A program made the translations under genes and the position numbers. DNA of 64,000 bases from JBCCEJ01 sp039030335 (GTDB lineage Bacteria > Pseudomonadota > Gammaproteobacteria > HK1): NCBI GenBank assembly GCA_039030335.1, contig JBCCEJ010000005.1, positions 1 to 64,000 of the forward strand, in the 5' to 3' direction. The notes beneath the pieces are model-generated. The model worked only from the letters and a program-made list of their open reading frames with translations, made no database searches and was not told the origin of the DNA. Every line of letters starts with the position of its first letter. Position 1 is the stretch's first letter. Below are positions 26,417-35,993 of this stretch, piece by piece.

Positions 26417-26989
26417 TCAGATCCGTCCGGCGCGGCGGCGACGGACGACGGAGATAGCGGCCAACCCCAGACCCAACAGGGCTACCGCCCCGGGTTCCGG
26501 GGCAGTGAACGTAACGGCGATAGTTTCGCTGTTGTTCGCGTTGTGGTCCCAGTGGTAGAGGTGCAGCTGACCGGTAGCGTTGGCGGTGCCGAAGAAGCCC
26601 GCCGTGCCGATGGCGAAGAAGCCACCAGCGCCGATGCGGCCAACGAGTGTCCCGTGGTGCGCAGAGAATCCGGCGTCGGTATAGGTACCGAAGAAAGTGC
26701 CATTAGCGCGCCGGCCATCCGCATCGACCCGGCAGGAGGCATCAGCCCCGCCGCAAAACAGCCAGGTATCAGCGGGATCATCCACGACGACCGAGAAGTA
26801 GTCCCCGGCGGTCAGGTCGATGCCGGTTGCAAGTCCGGGATCGCCGACCTTCGTACCGTCGCCGTTCCCGAAGTTCCAGACATCGTTGTTCGCGTGCACG
26901 TCGAACGAAGCGGTAACGGGCAAGGCGTACGCCCCGCCTGAGCAGAGCAGCAGTCCCAACGCCGCGATAGCGACTCTTGCGAGTTTCAT
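26417..26989 (-). CDS. PEP-CTERM secreted protein with a LecA-like domain
   Basis: A 190-residue protein with a signal peptide (ARVAIAALGLLLCSGGAYA), a beta-sandwich-like body and a C-terminal sorting signal: Pro-Glu-Pro at 164-166, a hydrophobic helix and RRRRAGR. The body, GDYFSVVVDDPADTWLFCGG and GTLVGRIGAGGFFAIG with NGT/NAT turns, resembles the PA-IL/LecA galactose-lectin-like domains seen in PEP-CTERM proteins; this is an inference. An exosortase elsewhere would cleave it and deliver it to the cell surface or exopolysaccharide. Confidence 0.75.
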   Translation of the reverse strand: MKLARVAIAALGLLLCSGGAYALPVTASFDVHANNDVWNFGNGDGTKVGDPGLATGIDLTAGDYFSVVVDDPADTWLFCGGADASCRVDADGRRANGTFFGTYTDAGFSAHHGTLVGRIGAGGFFAIGTAGFFGTANATGQLHLYHWDHNANNSETIAVTFTAPEPGAVALLGLGLAAISVVRRRRAGRI

Positions 26990-27237
26990 CAAGTTCACTT
27001 CCGATAGCCGATAACCAACCGCGAGAAAGCAAAAGCCGGGCCAATTCGAAATAGGCATCGAAATCAACCGGTTAAGAGATTCATCAATATGAAGGTGTAA
27101 AGTTCTCCGACAGGCGAGCGGCCGACGGCGCCAACGCGCCTCGGTCTGCTGCAAGCCTGACGCCGCGGCCTCGCCAACGCGAACCGCGGAGCTCTTGAGA
27201 ACCCGGGTTTCCCTGTCGACCGAACCGGAGGCCAACT

Positions 27238-28851
27238 GTGTCAGAACGACCGGACTACCGAACCTACTACAACGCATTCGACCTGCAGGCGCTGGCCAGC
27301 ACCTTGCATGGCGACCTCGAAACGGCCATCAACCCGTGTGTGGAGTGCTGCGATCGACACGTGGGCAGCAACGCCACCGCGTTGCTCTACGAAAGCATGT
27401 CCGGCGCGAGTGCAAGTTACAGCTTCGAGCAGTTGCAGGAGCGCTCGGCACAAGTCGGGAATTTTCTTACCGCGCACGGTGTGGGCGTCGGTGACCGGGT
27501 CGCGGGTCTGCTCCCGAGGGTGCCGGACCTCGTTGCCCTCGTACTCGGAACCTGGCGTGCCGGCGCGGTCTATCAGCCGCTGTTCACCGCGTTCGGGCCG
27601 AAGGCGATCGAACATCGCCTGTCAGTCTCGGAGGCCAAGGTTATCGTCACTGACGCATCCAACCGCGCGAAGCTCGACGACATCGCCGATATCCCACTCG
27701 TGATGTGCCTCGAAGATCGCCCCGGAGATGTCAATTTCACGAACGGCGTCGATGCCGCCGCCGCCGAATTCGCGCCGGTGATGCGCACTGGCAACGACCC
27801 GATGCTGATGATGTTCACGTCGGGCACGACCGGGCCGGCGAAGGCGATGTATATCCCGATCAGGGCGCTGCTCGAGTTCGACGTCTACACACGTCTGGTA
27901 CTCGAAGTGCGCGCCGACGACGTGTTCTGGAACATGGCCGACCCGGGCTGGGCCTACGGACTCTACTGTGGGCTCGCGGGCCCATTACTGACGGGGCACC
28001 AGACGACCTTCTACGACGGACCATTCACCGTTGAATCGACAGGCCACGTGATCGAAAAGCTCGGCGTTACCAATCTCGCAGCCGCACCGACCGCCTACCG
28101 GATGATCATCGCCGCCGGACCGGACGCTGCGGCACCGCTGAAGCGGCATCTACGGGTCGCCTCAAGTGCCGGGGAACCGCTCAACCCGGAGGTCATGCGT
28201 TGGTTTGAACAGCACGTCGGCTGCAGCCTGTTCGATCAGTACGGCCAAACCGAATGCAGCATGATTCTCGGGAACCATCATGGCTTGTCCCACACGGTAA
28301 CGGCCGGTAGTGCCGGCCTGCCGATGCCCGGATTCTCGCTCGCCGTCGTGGACGAGTCCGGCCAACCGGTCGCAGCCGGCAACGCCGGCATCATCGCGGT
28401 GGATCGCAAGCAGTCTCCTCTGTTCTTCTTCGAGGGTTATCTGGGTCAGGAGGACAAAGCCTTCATCGGCGACTATTACCTCACTGGCGATACCGTGGTG
28501 CGGAACGCCGATGGCAGCATCACCTTCGTCGGCCGGAGCGACGATGTGATCTCATCGGCTGGCTATCGCATCGGCCCCTTCGACGTTGAGAGTTGCCTGC
28601 TGGAACACCCTGCGGTCGCGGAGAGTGGCGTCGTCGGAAAGCCCGACACCCAGCGCGGCGCCATCGTAAAGGCGTTCGTCGTGCTGCACCCCAACCACAC
28701 CGCCGACGATGCGCTGCGCGCGCAGCTGCAAGAACACGTCCGTGATCGCGTGGGGAAACACGCCTTTCCGCGTGAGATCGACTTCGTTGACAGTCTGCCG
28801 AAAACGCCGAGCGGCAAGATCCAGCGTTTCATGCTGCGTAACGAGCCCTGA
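27238..28851 (+). CDS. Acyl-CoA synthetase (AMP-forming)
   Basis: A 537-residue adenylate-forming ligase. Motifs in order: P-loop-like TSGTTGPAKAMYIP near residue 200, FWNMADPGWAYGLYCGL, FDQYGQTECSMILGNHH, YLTGDTVVRNADGSITFVGRSDDVI, and the catalytic Lys in LPKTPSGKIQRFMLRN at the C-terminus. It resembles the acetyl/medium-chain acyl-CoA synthetase branch and would activate a short carboxylate. GTG is preceded by GGAGGCCAACT. It has no obvious operon partner; a later acyl-CoA dehydrogenase could use its product. Confidence 0.9.
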   Translation: MSERPDYRTYYNAFDLQALASTLHGDLETAINPCVECCDRHVGSNATALLYESMSGASASYSFEQLQERSAQVGNFLTAHGVGVGDRVAGLLPRVPDLVALVLGTWRAGAVYQPLFTAFGPKAIEHRLSVSEAKVIVTDASNRAKLDDIADIPLVMCLEDRPGDVNFTNGVDAAAAEFAPVMRTGNDPMLMMFTSGTTGPAKAMYIPIRALLEFDVYTRLVLEVRADDVFWNMADPGWAYGLYCGLAGPLLTGHQTTFYDGPFTVESTGHVIEKLGVTNLAAAPTAYRMIIAAGPDAAAPLKRHLRVASSAGEPLNPEVMRWFEQHVGCSLFDQYGQTECSMILGNHHGLSHTVTAGSAGLPMPGFSLAVVDESGQPVAAGNAGIIAVDRKQSPLFFFEGYLGQEDKAFIGDYYLTGDTVVRNADGSITFVGRSDDVISSAGYRIGPFDVESCLLEHPAVAESGVVGKPDTQRGAIVKAFVVLHPNHTADDALRAQLQEHVRDRVGKHAFPREIDFVDSLPKTPSGKIQRFMLRNEP

Positions 28852-29211
28852 CTCCGCCGGACCTTCGACTGCCGCGGAGACCGTGGCGAGCGCGGCACTC
28901 AGCGGCCGACCGGCGTCCGCGCGGGTTGGGCCTGTTACTCGCGGCCCGCCAGACGCGATCGCCCGCGCGCAACTCACACTGCCGCAGGCTTACGAACGAG
29001 GCACCAGAGGCTGGCTCGAAGGTGCGTTTGCGCGCAATGCGGCCGTCGGGGAACACGGCACGGCAACCGATGTCAAAATCCGGCGTCGAGACTACGCGTG
29101 CGTTCGCGACGACTCGGCGCCCATGGAGTAGCCGATGCGGGATCCGGTGCTCACCTGACAAAGCACTGTGCGCGCATCAGCCATCCCGGACAGGCGATTG
29201 CGCTCCGTTTC
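28852..29211. other. 360-bp stretch before the MoxR gene
   Basis: No family-like translation is seen on either strand. The MoxR reading frame stays open back to a GTG at 29098, so the 3' part may encode an N-terminal extension. No repeat or terminator with a T-run is evident. Confidence 0.35.
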
Positions 29212-30147
29212 GTGTCTGGGATCGCGCGCTACTTCATATTGAACACTCGAATCGCTGCTGTGCTCGGTCAGATCAACCGGGTGGTCGTCGCCAAGGAGCA
29301 ACAGGTCAAGCTCGCAATCGCCTGCCTGCTGACGGGCGGGCACGTACTGATCGACGACGTGCCCGGAGTCGGCAAAACCACGTTGAGTCACGCGCTTGCG
29401 AGTTCGTTCGGACTGAATTGGAAACGCATTCAGTTCACATCCGACCTGTTGCCCTCGGATATCCTCGGCATCTCCGTATTCGACCCTTCCAAACAAGGGT
29501 TTTCGTTCCACCCCGGTGCGGTCTTCACGCAGGTTTTGCTGGGCGACGAAATCAATCGCGCCTCGGCGAAGACCCAGAGCGCGTTACTGGAGGCCATGGA
29601 AGAGCGGCAGGTGACGGTCGATGGTCAGAGTCACCCGCTCCCGACGCCGTTCATGCTGATCGCCACGCAAAATCCGCAGGAGCAGCACGGTGCCAATGCC
29701 CTGCCGGAATCGCAGCTTGACCGTTTCTCCGTGCGTATCGTGCTCGGCTATCCCGAAGCCGACGTGGAGCGCCGTCTATGGAAAGGTGAAAACGGGCGGC
29801 AGCGGCTGGCAGAGGTCGAGCAATTGATCGACGCAGTCGCGTTGCAGGAATGCCATCAGGAAATTCAAGCGGTGTTCGTGTCCGATGCCCTGCTCGACTA
29901 CCTGCACAACATCGTTCAGTACACGCGTCGAAGCGGGCGCTACGTCCATGGGCTGTCGCCTCGCGCCGCGCTGACGCTACTGGACGTCACGCGTGCCTGG
30001 GCCTTCATCCACGGCGCCGATTTCGCCACGCCGAGGGACATGCAAACGGTCCTGCCGTACGTGGCCGTGCATCGGCTGCGCGTTTTGCACAGTGACCGGG
30101 CGACGGACGAGATCGCGGACGAGCTGGGGGCGATTCCTATCCCGTGA
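29212..30147 (+). CDS. MoxR-family AAA ATPase
   Basis: A 311-residue AAA+ chaperone. Walker A is DVPGVGKTTLSHALA, Walker B VLLGDEINRASAKTQSALLEAMEE, sensor 1 FMLIATQNPQEQHG and the Arg-containing GLSPRAALTLLDVTRAW. MoxR proteins assist maturation or metal insertion of partner proteins, often VWA or DUF58 proteins. The start is uncertain: GTG 29098, GTG 29212 and TTG 29239 are possible and none has a strong ribosome site; the family begins near residue 12 of this version. Its stop overlaps the next start in GTGA. Confidence 0.88.
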   Translation: MSGIARYFILNTRIAAVLGQINRVVVAKEQQVKLAIACLLTGGHVLIDDVPGVGKTTLSHALASSFGLNWKRIQFTSDLLPSDILGISVFDPSKQGFSFHPGAVFTQVLLGDEINRASAKTQSALLEAMEERQVTVDGQSHPLPTPFMLIATQNPQEQHGANALPESQLDRFSVRIVLGYPEADVERRLWKGENGRQRLAEVEQLIDAVALQECHQEIQAVFVSDALLDYLHNIVQYTRRSGRYVHGLSPRAALTLLDVTRAWAFIHGADFATPRDMQTVLPYVAVHRLRVLHSDRATDEIADELGAIPIP

Positions 30148-31031
30148 AGCACACTGACGCGATGTACATGGATCGACGCACGCGCGTGCGCGTCACATGG
30201 TTGGGCTACGCCTTCCTCGCCATCGTCGCGCTGGTTTTTGCCGCGGCGTTCAACGACAACAACAGCCTCGCCTTCATGCTGGTTTTCCTGATGCTCGGCG
30301 TTGCCGTGATCGCGTTTGTCAAAGGCGCCTTGAACATCGCGCACTTGCGCCTCGCGTCGCTTCGCATCGACGACTCATTCGCGAACGAGCGGGTACCGGT
30401 GCGTGGAGAACTCGTGAGCGCGTTGGGAATGCGCGCACGTTTCCTGGAACTATACGCACGCGGCGACACAGCATCCGGTCATGGAATTTTGCGACACGCC
30501 GAACCAGACGCGCTGTTCACGCTGACCTTGCCGCCACAGCCGAGGGGGCGGGTCGAAGTGAGTGCCGTGACGATCGCGAGCCGCTACCCGAGCGGCCTGT
30601 TCGAGTGGTCGGTTCACTTCGACCAACTGCTGGCAGAGGCTCTGGTCTATCCGGCACCCGTCGACTATCTGGCGGCACCCGACGCCAACGGCGGCACCCG
30701 GGCCGCGAGCGCGGGCGGAGAGTTCGATGAGCTTCACCCCTGGCAGCACGGCGAGCCGTTGTCGGGGATCTGCTGGAAGACCCTCGCGAAGACGGGCTTG
30801 CGCATGCGCAAGAGCTTTGTCGTGGAGGAATCGCTCGACGACCTCCTGCTCGACTGGGAACAGCTCTACGCGCTCACCGACGAACAAAAGCGTTCGCAAC
30901 TATGCCACGGCGTATTGAGTAGTCACCGCCAACATCGAAACTACGGATTGCGCCTGCCGGGACGCCGCATCGACATCGGCACCGGCACCGGCCACTATCG
31001 CCGCTGTCTGGCGGCCCTCGCGAGAAGCTGA
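30144..31031 (+). CDS. DUF58 domain protein
   Basis: A 295-residue protein with two N-terminal membrane helices (WLGYAFLAIVALVFAAAF and LAFMLVFLMLGVAVIAFV) and a cytoplasmic DUF58-type region. SRYPSGLFEWSVHF, FDELHPWQHGEPLSGICWKTLAKTGLRMRK and FVVEESLDDLLLDWEQL match the family, which is found next to MoxR. It probably partners the ATPase. It lies between moxR-like and tgpA genes with overlap or three-base spacing, a conserved trio seen in many gammaproteobacteria. Confidence 0.85.
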   Translation: MKHTDAMYMDRRTRVRVTWLGYAFLAIVALVFAAAFNDNNSLAFMLVFLMLGVAVIAFVKGALNIAHLRLASLRIDDSFANERVPVRGELVSALGMRARFLELYARGDTASGHGILRHAEPDALFTLTLPPQPRGRVEVSAVTIASRYPSGLFEWSVHFDQLLAEALVYPAPVDYLAAPDANGGTRAASAGGEFDELHPWQHGEPLSGICWKTLAKTGLRMRKSFVVEESLDDLLLDWEQLYALTDEQKRSQLCHGVLSSHRQHRNYGLRLPGRRIDIGTGTGHYRRCLAALARS

Positions 31032-31034
31032 CCG

Positions 31035-33185
31035 GTGCCAGGCCGTCTGTTCACGATACCGCCGCGGCGTTTTTCGCGGCCGGCTGCCGGCGATATGTGG
31101 GTCCTGCTGTTATCGGGCGCCGTCGTCTCACCACACCTTCTGCACCTGCCAGACGCTATCGCGGTCCTATGCGGGCTCGGCTGGCTGCTCGGGCTGACGC
31201 TGGCGATATGGCGGGCGCGGCTGTCCAAGGCGGCGACGAGCACTCTGGTCGTCGCCGCCGTGATCGCGCTCTGGTTCAGCATTCAGCGCGTCGCAGATAT
31301 CAACTTCGGCTTCGCGCTTCTCTGTGTCGTCGTCGCTCTGAAGCCCCTGGAAACCGATGACCAGCGAGCGCGCCGCAGCTTCGTCTTGCTTGGCTATTTC
31401 TGTGTCTTGACGTTTTTCTTTCAGGACGACCGGGCGGCGTGGCTGGCCTACTACGGCATCATTCTGATCGCGCTCACCGGATTCCTGCTGCAAACCGAGT
31501 TTCCAGACCTGCCAATTCGTCAGGCAGTGCGCGACGGACTCCGGCTCATCGTACAGGCGGTGCCGATCGCTATCGTTCTGTTCTACGCCTTCCCGCGTCT
31601 CTCCGAACCGCTCTGGCACTGGACACTATCCGAACAGGGCGCTGTCACGGGAGTGCCGAAGGAGCTGGAACTGGAAGGTCTCGGCCCTCTCGCCGAGTCC
31701 GAAGAAGTCGCATTCAAGGCAACGTTCGATGCCGGAAAACCGGACGTCGCGGCACTTTACTGGCGAGGCCCGGTGTTCTACTTCACAGATGGCCGGTCGT
31801 GGGACAGCGACTACTACACTGCGCGACCGATGGCACCTGAACGTCTGGCGCCTGCTGTCCTGGCGGCCGGAGACGATACGCAGTCGCTGCGCGCGCGGGC
31901 TGATGAGACCATCGCCTACCGTGTCACTCAGGAGGCCGGATCGCCGCACTGGCTGCTTTCCCTCGACATGCCGCTCGCCGAGCCGCGCGACGCGCGACTG
32001 TCCGAGGATTATCAACTCATCCCCCACGCGCGCGTCGGCAGCCGCCGCGAATACGAGATGGTTTCCGCACTGAATATCGAAACGCCGCGGGATCCGGATC
32101 GGGTCTACATCAAGGCCCTGCAGTTGCCGTTCAAGCCACGTATGGCCCGCGGCGCCCGCGGTCTCGGCGAAAACCTGCGGGCGCGCTTTGCCGGGACAGC
32201 CGGCGCCGATCGCAGCATCATTCAACAAGTCTTGCTCAACTTCGCGGAGCAACCTTTCGAATACACGCTGAACGCGCCGCCATACCTGACGAACCCGATC
32301 GATGAATTCCTGTTCGCCGGCCGTCAGGGTTACTGCACCCACTACGCAGCGGCGATGACAGTCATCCTGCGCGCCGCGGCCGTGCCTGCGCGAATGGTGC
32401 TCGGCTACCGCAGCGGCGACTGGGACGAGCAGACCGATACGCTCATCGTTCGCCAAAAGCACGCTCACGCATGGGTCGAAGCGTGGACCGAAGGTCACGG
32501 CTGGCTGCGCATCGACCCGACCGCTGTCATACCGCCCGACCGCATCTTCACGCAGAACCAGGGCAACGCTGACGCCACGATCTTCAACGAGCGACAGCTC
32601 GCACGCGGAGACGGGATCGATGAATGGCGACAGTTCCTGAGCCCGGGTCGCCAGGAGTCGCGCTCGGTAGACCGCGCGGAGCCACCGCGGTCCGGGTCCA
32701 AACTCGACCCGCGCTACTGGACAGAACTAGCCAGTTTCCTCTGGAACAACTGGGTGCAAGGCTTCGACAGCGAGCGCCAACGGGCTCTGGCCAGCGCATC
32801 GGGCGGCTGGCTCGGTGCGGCGACATTGATGACGGTGCTGCTCGCAGGCCCACTGCTGGCCTACGTGGGCATCGTCGTGCTGCGTGCGCGTCATGCCAGC
32901 GCCAACCGAGCAGGCGAAGTGGGTGCGCTCTACCGTCAATTGCTGAAGAAACTATCGGCGCGGGGGCTCGAGTCCAGGCCGGAAGAACCACATCAACAGC
33001 TGTTCGAGCGGCTGAGAGCAACCGGGCAGTTCGACCCGCAGCTGCTGGAGTCGGTATTCAGATTGTACGGGAAGCTGCGCTACGGCCAGGACGAGAAATC
33101 GGTCGATGCGCGCGATCTCAAGAACCTCCGCCGTCAGGTCAAGCTGCTGTTGCAAGCCGGCACGGAGCGTCAAATCGCCAACTGA
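31035..33185 (+). CDS. tgpA: TgpA-type membrane transglutaminase (DUF3488)
   Basis: A 716-residue inner-membrane protein. Residues 15-190 hold about six helices (DUF3488), then a periplasmic transglutaminase core with Cys434 in GYCTHYAAAMTVILRAAAVPARM, His478 in HAWVEAW and Asp494 in RIDPTAV, then a helix near residue 600 (ATLMTVLLAGPLLAYVGIVVL) and a DUF4129-like cytoplasmic tail. TgpA of Pseudomonas aeruginosa is essential there. It starts at GTG three bases after the DUF58 gene, so MoxR-DUF58-TgpA form one operon. Confidence 0.92.
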   Translation: MPGRLFTIPPRRFSRPAAGDMWVLLLSGAVVSPHLLHLPDAIAVLCGLGWLLGLTLAIWRARLSKAATSTLVVAAVIALWFSIQRVADINFGFALLCVVVALKPLETDDQRARRSFVLLGYFCVLTFFFQDDRAAWLAYYGIILIALTGFLLQTEFPDLPIRQAVRDGLRLIVQAVPIAIVLFYAFPRLSEPLWHWTLSEQGAVTGVPKELELEGLGPLAESEEVAFKATFDAGKPDVAALYWRGPVFYFTDGRSWDSDYYTARPMAPERLAPAVLAAGDDTQSLRARADETIAYRVTQEAGSPHWLLSLDMPLAEPRDARLSEDYQLIPHARVGSRREYEMVSALNIETPRDPDRVYIKALQLPFKPRMARGARGLGENLRARFAGTAGADRSIIQQVLLNFAEQPFEYTLNAPPYLTNPIDEFLFAGRQGYCTHYAAAMTVILRAAAVPARMVLGYRSGDWDEQTDTLIVRQKHAHAWVEAWTEGHGWLRIDPTAVIPPDRIFTQNQGNADATIFNERQLARGDGIDEWRQFLSPGRQESRSVDRAEPPRSGSKLDPRYWTELASFLWNNWVQGFDSERQRALASASGGWLGAATLMTVLLAGPLLAYVGIVVLRARHASANRAGEVGALYRQLLKKLSARGLESRPEEPHQQLFERLRATGQFDPQLLESVFRLYGKLRYGQDEKSVDARDLKNLRRQVKLLLQAGTERQIAN

Positions 33186-33468
33186 GCGAACGCCGGCGAA
33201 GGCCTGTGAGAGCGCATCTCAGGCCGCGCCGTCAGCCTCGCGGCAAAATTATCGTCTCGCGACGTTCACCTTGACGATAGCGGTGCCGGATCAACCGGGC
33301 GCATTCCTCACGCCAAAAGAACCGGCACCTGCCCCGTCGGATCAACGCCCCACGACATCCAGGGTATGCGCGGACGGCACCGTACAGTCGTCCGCTCGGG
33401 CCGCCCGGAACGGACCACGAGACGCGAGAAATAGCGACGATAGGAGCCAGCCACTACCCGGGCGGAGG

Positions 33469-34638
33469 TTATACGTATCCGCTACGCGTTTGCGGCAGCT
33501 TCCGATGCAGGATGCCGCTCGCCACCATGTTGCGCAGAATTTCCACGGTGCCGCCCCCGATCGTGAACATTCTTGCGTCGCGCGCCATACGTTCTAACGG
33601 CAGGTCCCGTCCGTAGCCGCTGGCACCGTGCAACTGCAGGGCTTCGTGCGTGACTTCCAAGGCCATTTCCGCCGTGAAAATCTTCGCCTGCGCGGAGGCC
33701 ACCATGTCCGGGAAAGGGTCTGCAGCGTCGGCCGTGTCGTGAATCATCAGGCGAGCGGCGCGGAGCTTGACCGACATATCCGCGAGTTTCCACTGAACTC
33801 CCTGGAACTCCGAGATCGGACGGCCGAACTGCTCGCGAACGTCGACGTACCCAAGCGCCTCTTCGTACGCGCCCTGCGCAATGCCCAGCGCAACCGATGC
33901 GGCGCCGATGCGTTGTGAGTTGTACGCACGCATGATCTGACCAAACCCGCCTCGCAAACCGCCCGGAGGGTTAACAAGGCTGTCGTCGGCAACAACGCAG
34001 TCCTCCAGATGCAGGTACCCTTCCGGTATGCCCCTCAGTCCCATCGCGGGAATGCGCTCGCCGACCCGCAGGCCAACCGTGCCATCTTCGACCATGAACG
34101 AGCCAATCCCCTGGTATTCACCGGCGTGGTACACGTGCGCCAGCACCAGGTACAGCCGCGTTATCCCGGCGCCGGTTATCCAGTACTTCGTGCCGTTCAG
34201 CCGGTAGCCATCACCAACCCGATCAGCGCGCGTGGTCATCGACGTCGCATCCGACCCAGCTCCGGGTTCGGTAAAGCAGATAGCCGGCTTATCGCCGTCT
34301 CTCACAAGCTCCGCCGCGCGTTGCTTTTGCGCCTCGCTGCCGTACGTCATGATGGCGGGCACGGCCCCCATGTTCGTGTCGACGACGATGCGCCCGGAGA
34401 TGCCGCAGGCCTTGGCCGCTTCCTCGACGGCTACGCACACGCCGGTGAAATCCTGACCGCGCCCACCGTATTCAGCTGGCATGGTCATCCCTGCGATACC
34501 CGCCTCGGCAAATGCTCGGGCGTGATGAAACGGGTAGTCTTCGCTGCGGTCGACGTCAGCGGCTTCCGGCCGGAGTTGGCGTGCTGCGATATCCGCAACG
34601 ATCTCGCGGATCTCCTCGATGGCAAACGGGTCACTCAT
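33469..34638 (-). CDS. Acyl-CoA dehydrogenase
   Basis: A 389-residue FAD enzyme that oxidises acyl-CoA to enoyl-CoA. The family blocks are ICFTEPGAGSDATSMTTRA, YWITGAGITRLYLVLA, RIGAASVALGIAQGAYEEAL, QLHGASGYGRDLPLERMARDARMFTI and GGTVEILRNMVA. The start was set at MSDPFAIEEIRE because GAGGAG precedes it; the frame reaches 34734 but that part is not conserved. The catalytic base may be the Glu near LPLERM in short-chain types, not certain. It is isolated between the TgpA operon and a secreted protein gene. Confidence 0.9.
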   Translation of the reverse strand: MSDPFAIEEIREIVADIAARQLRPEAADVDRSEDYPFHHARAFAEAGIAGMTMPAEYGGRGQDFTGVCVAVEEAAKACGISGRIVVDTNMGAVPAIMTYGSEAQKQRAAELVRDGDKPAICFTEPGAGSDATSMTTRADRVGDGYRLNGTKYWITGAGITRLYLVLAHVYHAGEYQGIGSFMVEDGTVGLRVGERIPAMGLRGIPEGYLHLEDCVVADDSLVNPPGGLRGGFGQIMRAYNSQRIGAASVALGIAQGAYEEALGYVDVREQFGRPISEFQGVQWKLADMSVKLRAARLMIHDTADAADPFPDMVASAQAKIFTAEMALEVTHEALQLHGASGYGRDLPLERMARDARMFTIGGGTVEILRNMVASGILHRKLPQTRSGYV

Positions 34639-34735
34639 ATTCGCTCCTCGCGATGCTCCCGAACGGCTCGCTGAGCGTGCCGGTGCACCGAAGTTGATTG
34701 AGCGCACTAAAGCTGACGCGTTGCCCGATGGCAAG

Positions 34736-35722
34736 TCAGACGAGGTGGCGACAACGGCCGTCGGGCGATACCGCCCGGCGTGTGCGCCGCATGCGGTTCC
34801 TCCGGGATATCAGCAGGAGCGGACCGGCGAACAACCACGCAGTCGCCGGCGCCGGCACCTGCGCGGTGGCAGGCCCGATCGCGACACCGCCGGTCTGGTG
34901 AGACAACGCTGGCCCCGGGAAGACCTGACTGGTACCGGCGCTGGTCTCAAAGCCTTCGAAGCGTCGATCGAACACGTCCCAGCCAACTACACGTCCACTC
35001 GCCTGATCGAAAGCCACGTCGCGAAACGATGCGGTGTTCGGCACTGGACTGACGCCGAGCAGGTCGCCCAGCCAGGTCGTTTGCAATGTACTCAGGTTGA
35101 TCTCTACCGCCTGCCTGGAGACGCCGGCAAACCCATAGAGGTTGCCAACCTCGTCGAAAGCGATGTCGAGCCGCCGCGTCTCACGTGTCCCGAGCGAATT
35201 GCTGGCGGTGAAGGCGGAGACCGGACCGAGTTCCTGACTCGTCAACGTGTCGAGATCGATGCGGAAGAGAATATCGCTGAGATCGATATTCGGATTGCGC
35301 ACCGCACCGTACAGCTTGCCGTCGGACGGATTGAACGCAATCGCGTCGAGACGCCCGACGGCCGGCGAGAGTGCGCTTAACGTCGCGATCTCCGTTGCAG
35401 TACGGGTCGCCGGATCCAGTTCGATCAGCGTTTGTCTGGAGCCGTCGCCAATCCCGAACAGTGTGTTGGTTCGCGAGTTGTAGGTCAGCGTATTGATGTT
35501 GCGAGAGCGCGTAGCGTTCTTGCCGGTACCGGAGAATTGATTGGTGCTGAAATCGAATGCGCCGTTGATGAAATCGCTGACGGCGCCGCTCTGCGAATCC
35601 ACCGCGTAAAGGCCACGGTCAAAACCCGTGTCGCCATTGTCCCAGACGTAGATGGTGGAAGCGCAGGCGGGCAACGAAGCCGCCATCGTCAAACCAGCCA
35701 CAGCACCTTTCAACATATTCAC
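34736..35722 (-). CDS. PEP-CTERM-like secreted propeller protein
   Basis: A 328-residue protein with signal peptide LKGAVAGLTMAASLPACAS and repeats that look like a DUF4394-type beta-propeller (NINTLTYNSRTNTLFGIGDG, RLDAIAFNPSDGKLYGAVRN, RLDIAFDEVGNLYGFAG, SFRDVAFDQASGRVVGWD). The C-terminus has VPAPATAWLFAGPLLLISRRNRMR, a VPxP variant of the PEP-CTERM sorting tag with hydrophobic helix and Arg tail. GTG 35722 follows GGGGTGAAC; ATG 35716 is possible. A basic tail follows the tag, longer than usual. Function unknown; surface protein. Confidence 0.7.
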   Translation of the reverse strand: MNMLKGAVAGLTMAASLPACASTIYVWDNGDTGFDRGLYAVDSQSGAVSDFINGAFDFSTNQFSGTGKNATRSRNINTLTYNSRTNTLFGIGDGSRQTLIELDPATRTATEIATLSALSPAVGRLDAIAFNPSDGKLYGAVRNPNIDLSDILFRIDLDTLTSQELGPVSAFTASNSLGTRETRRLDIAFDEVGNLYGFAGVSRQAVEINLSTLQTTWLGDLLGVSPVPNTASFRDVAFDQASGRVVGWDVFDRRFEGFETSAGTSQVFPGPALSHQTGGVAIGPATAQVPAPATAWLFAGPLLLISRRNRMRRTRRAVSPDGRCRHLV

Positions 35723-35993
35723 GCAGTTCACCCCGATTCGCACATGAGCCAACGCGCCGCTTGGAGACCATCAGACCCGGACCGCGGTCCGGTTGCGGAA
35801 CGTCAGATTGCAGTGCTGCCGAGTGTGTGCGGAGAAACGCTCCTGATACCTCCCCCGTATGCGTTTGGAGGACGACGGTTTAGCGCCGGAGGGTTGCTCG
35901 GTTTGGAGTAGTGATGACCCCTGACCGTCGCAGAGCGCGCCGCTTACGGGCGATCAGCGACGCACGAGACCTGCTGTCAGTTGTGGGAGGCCG

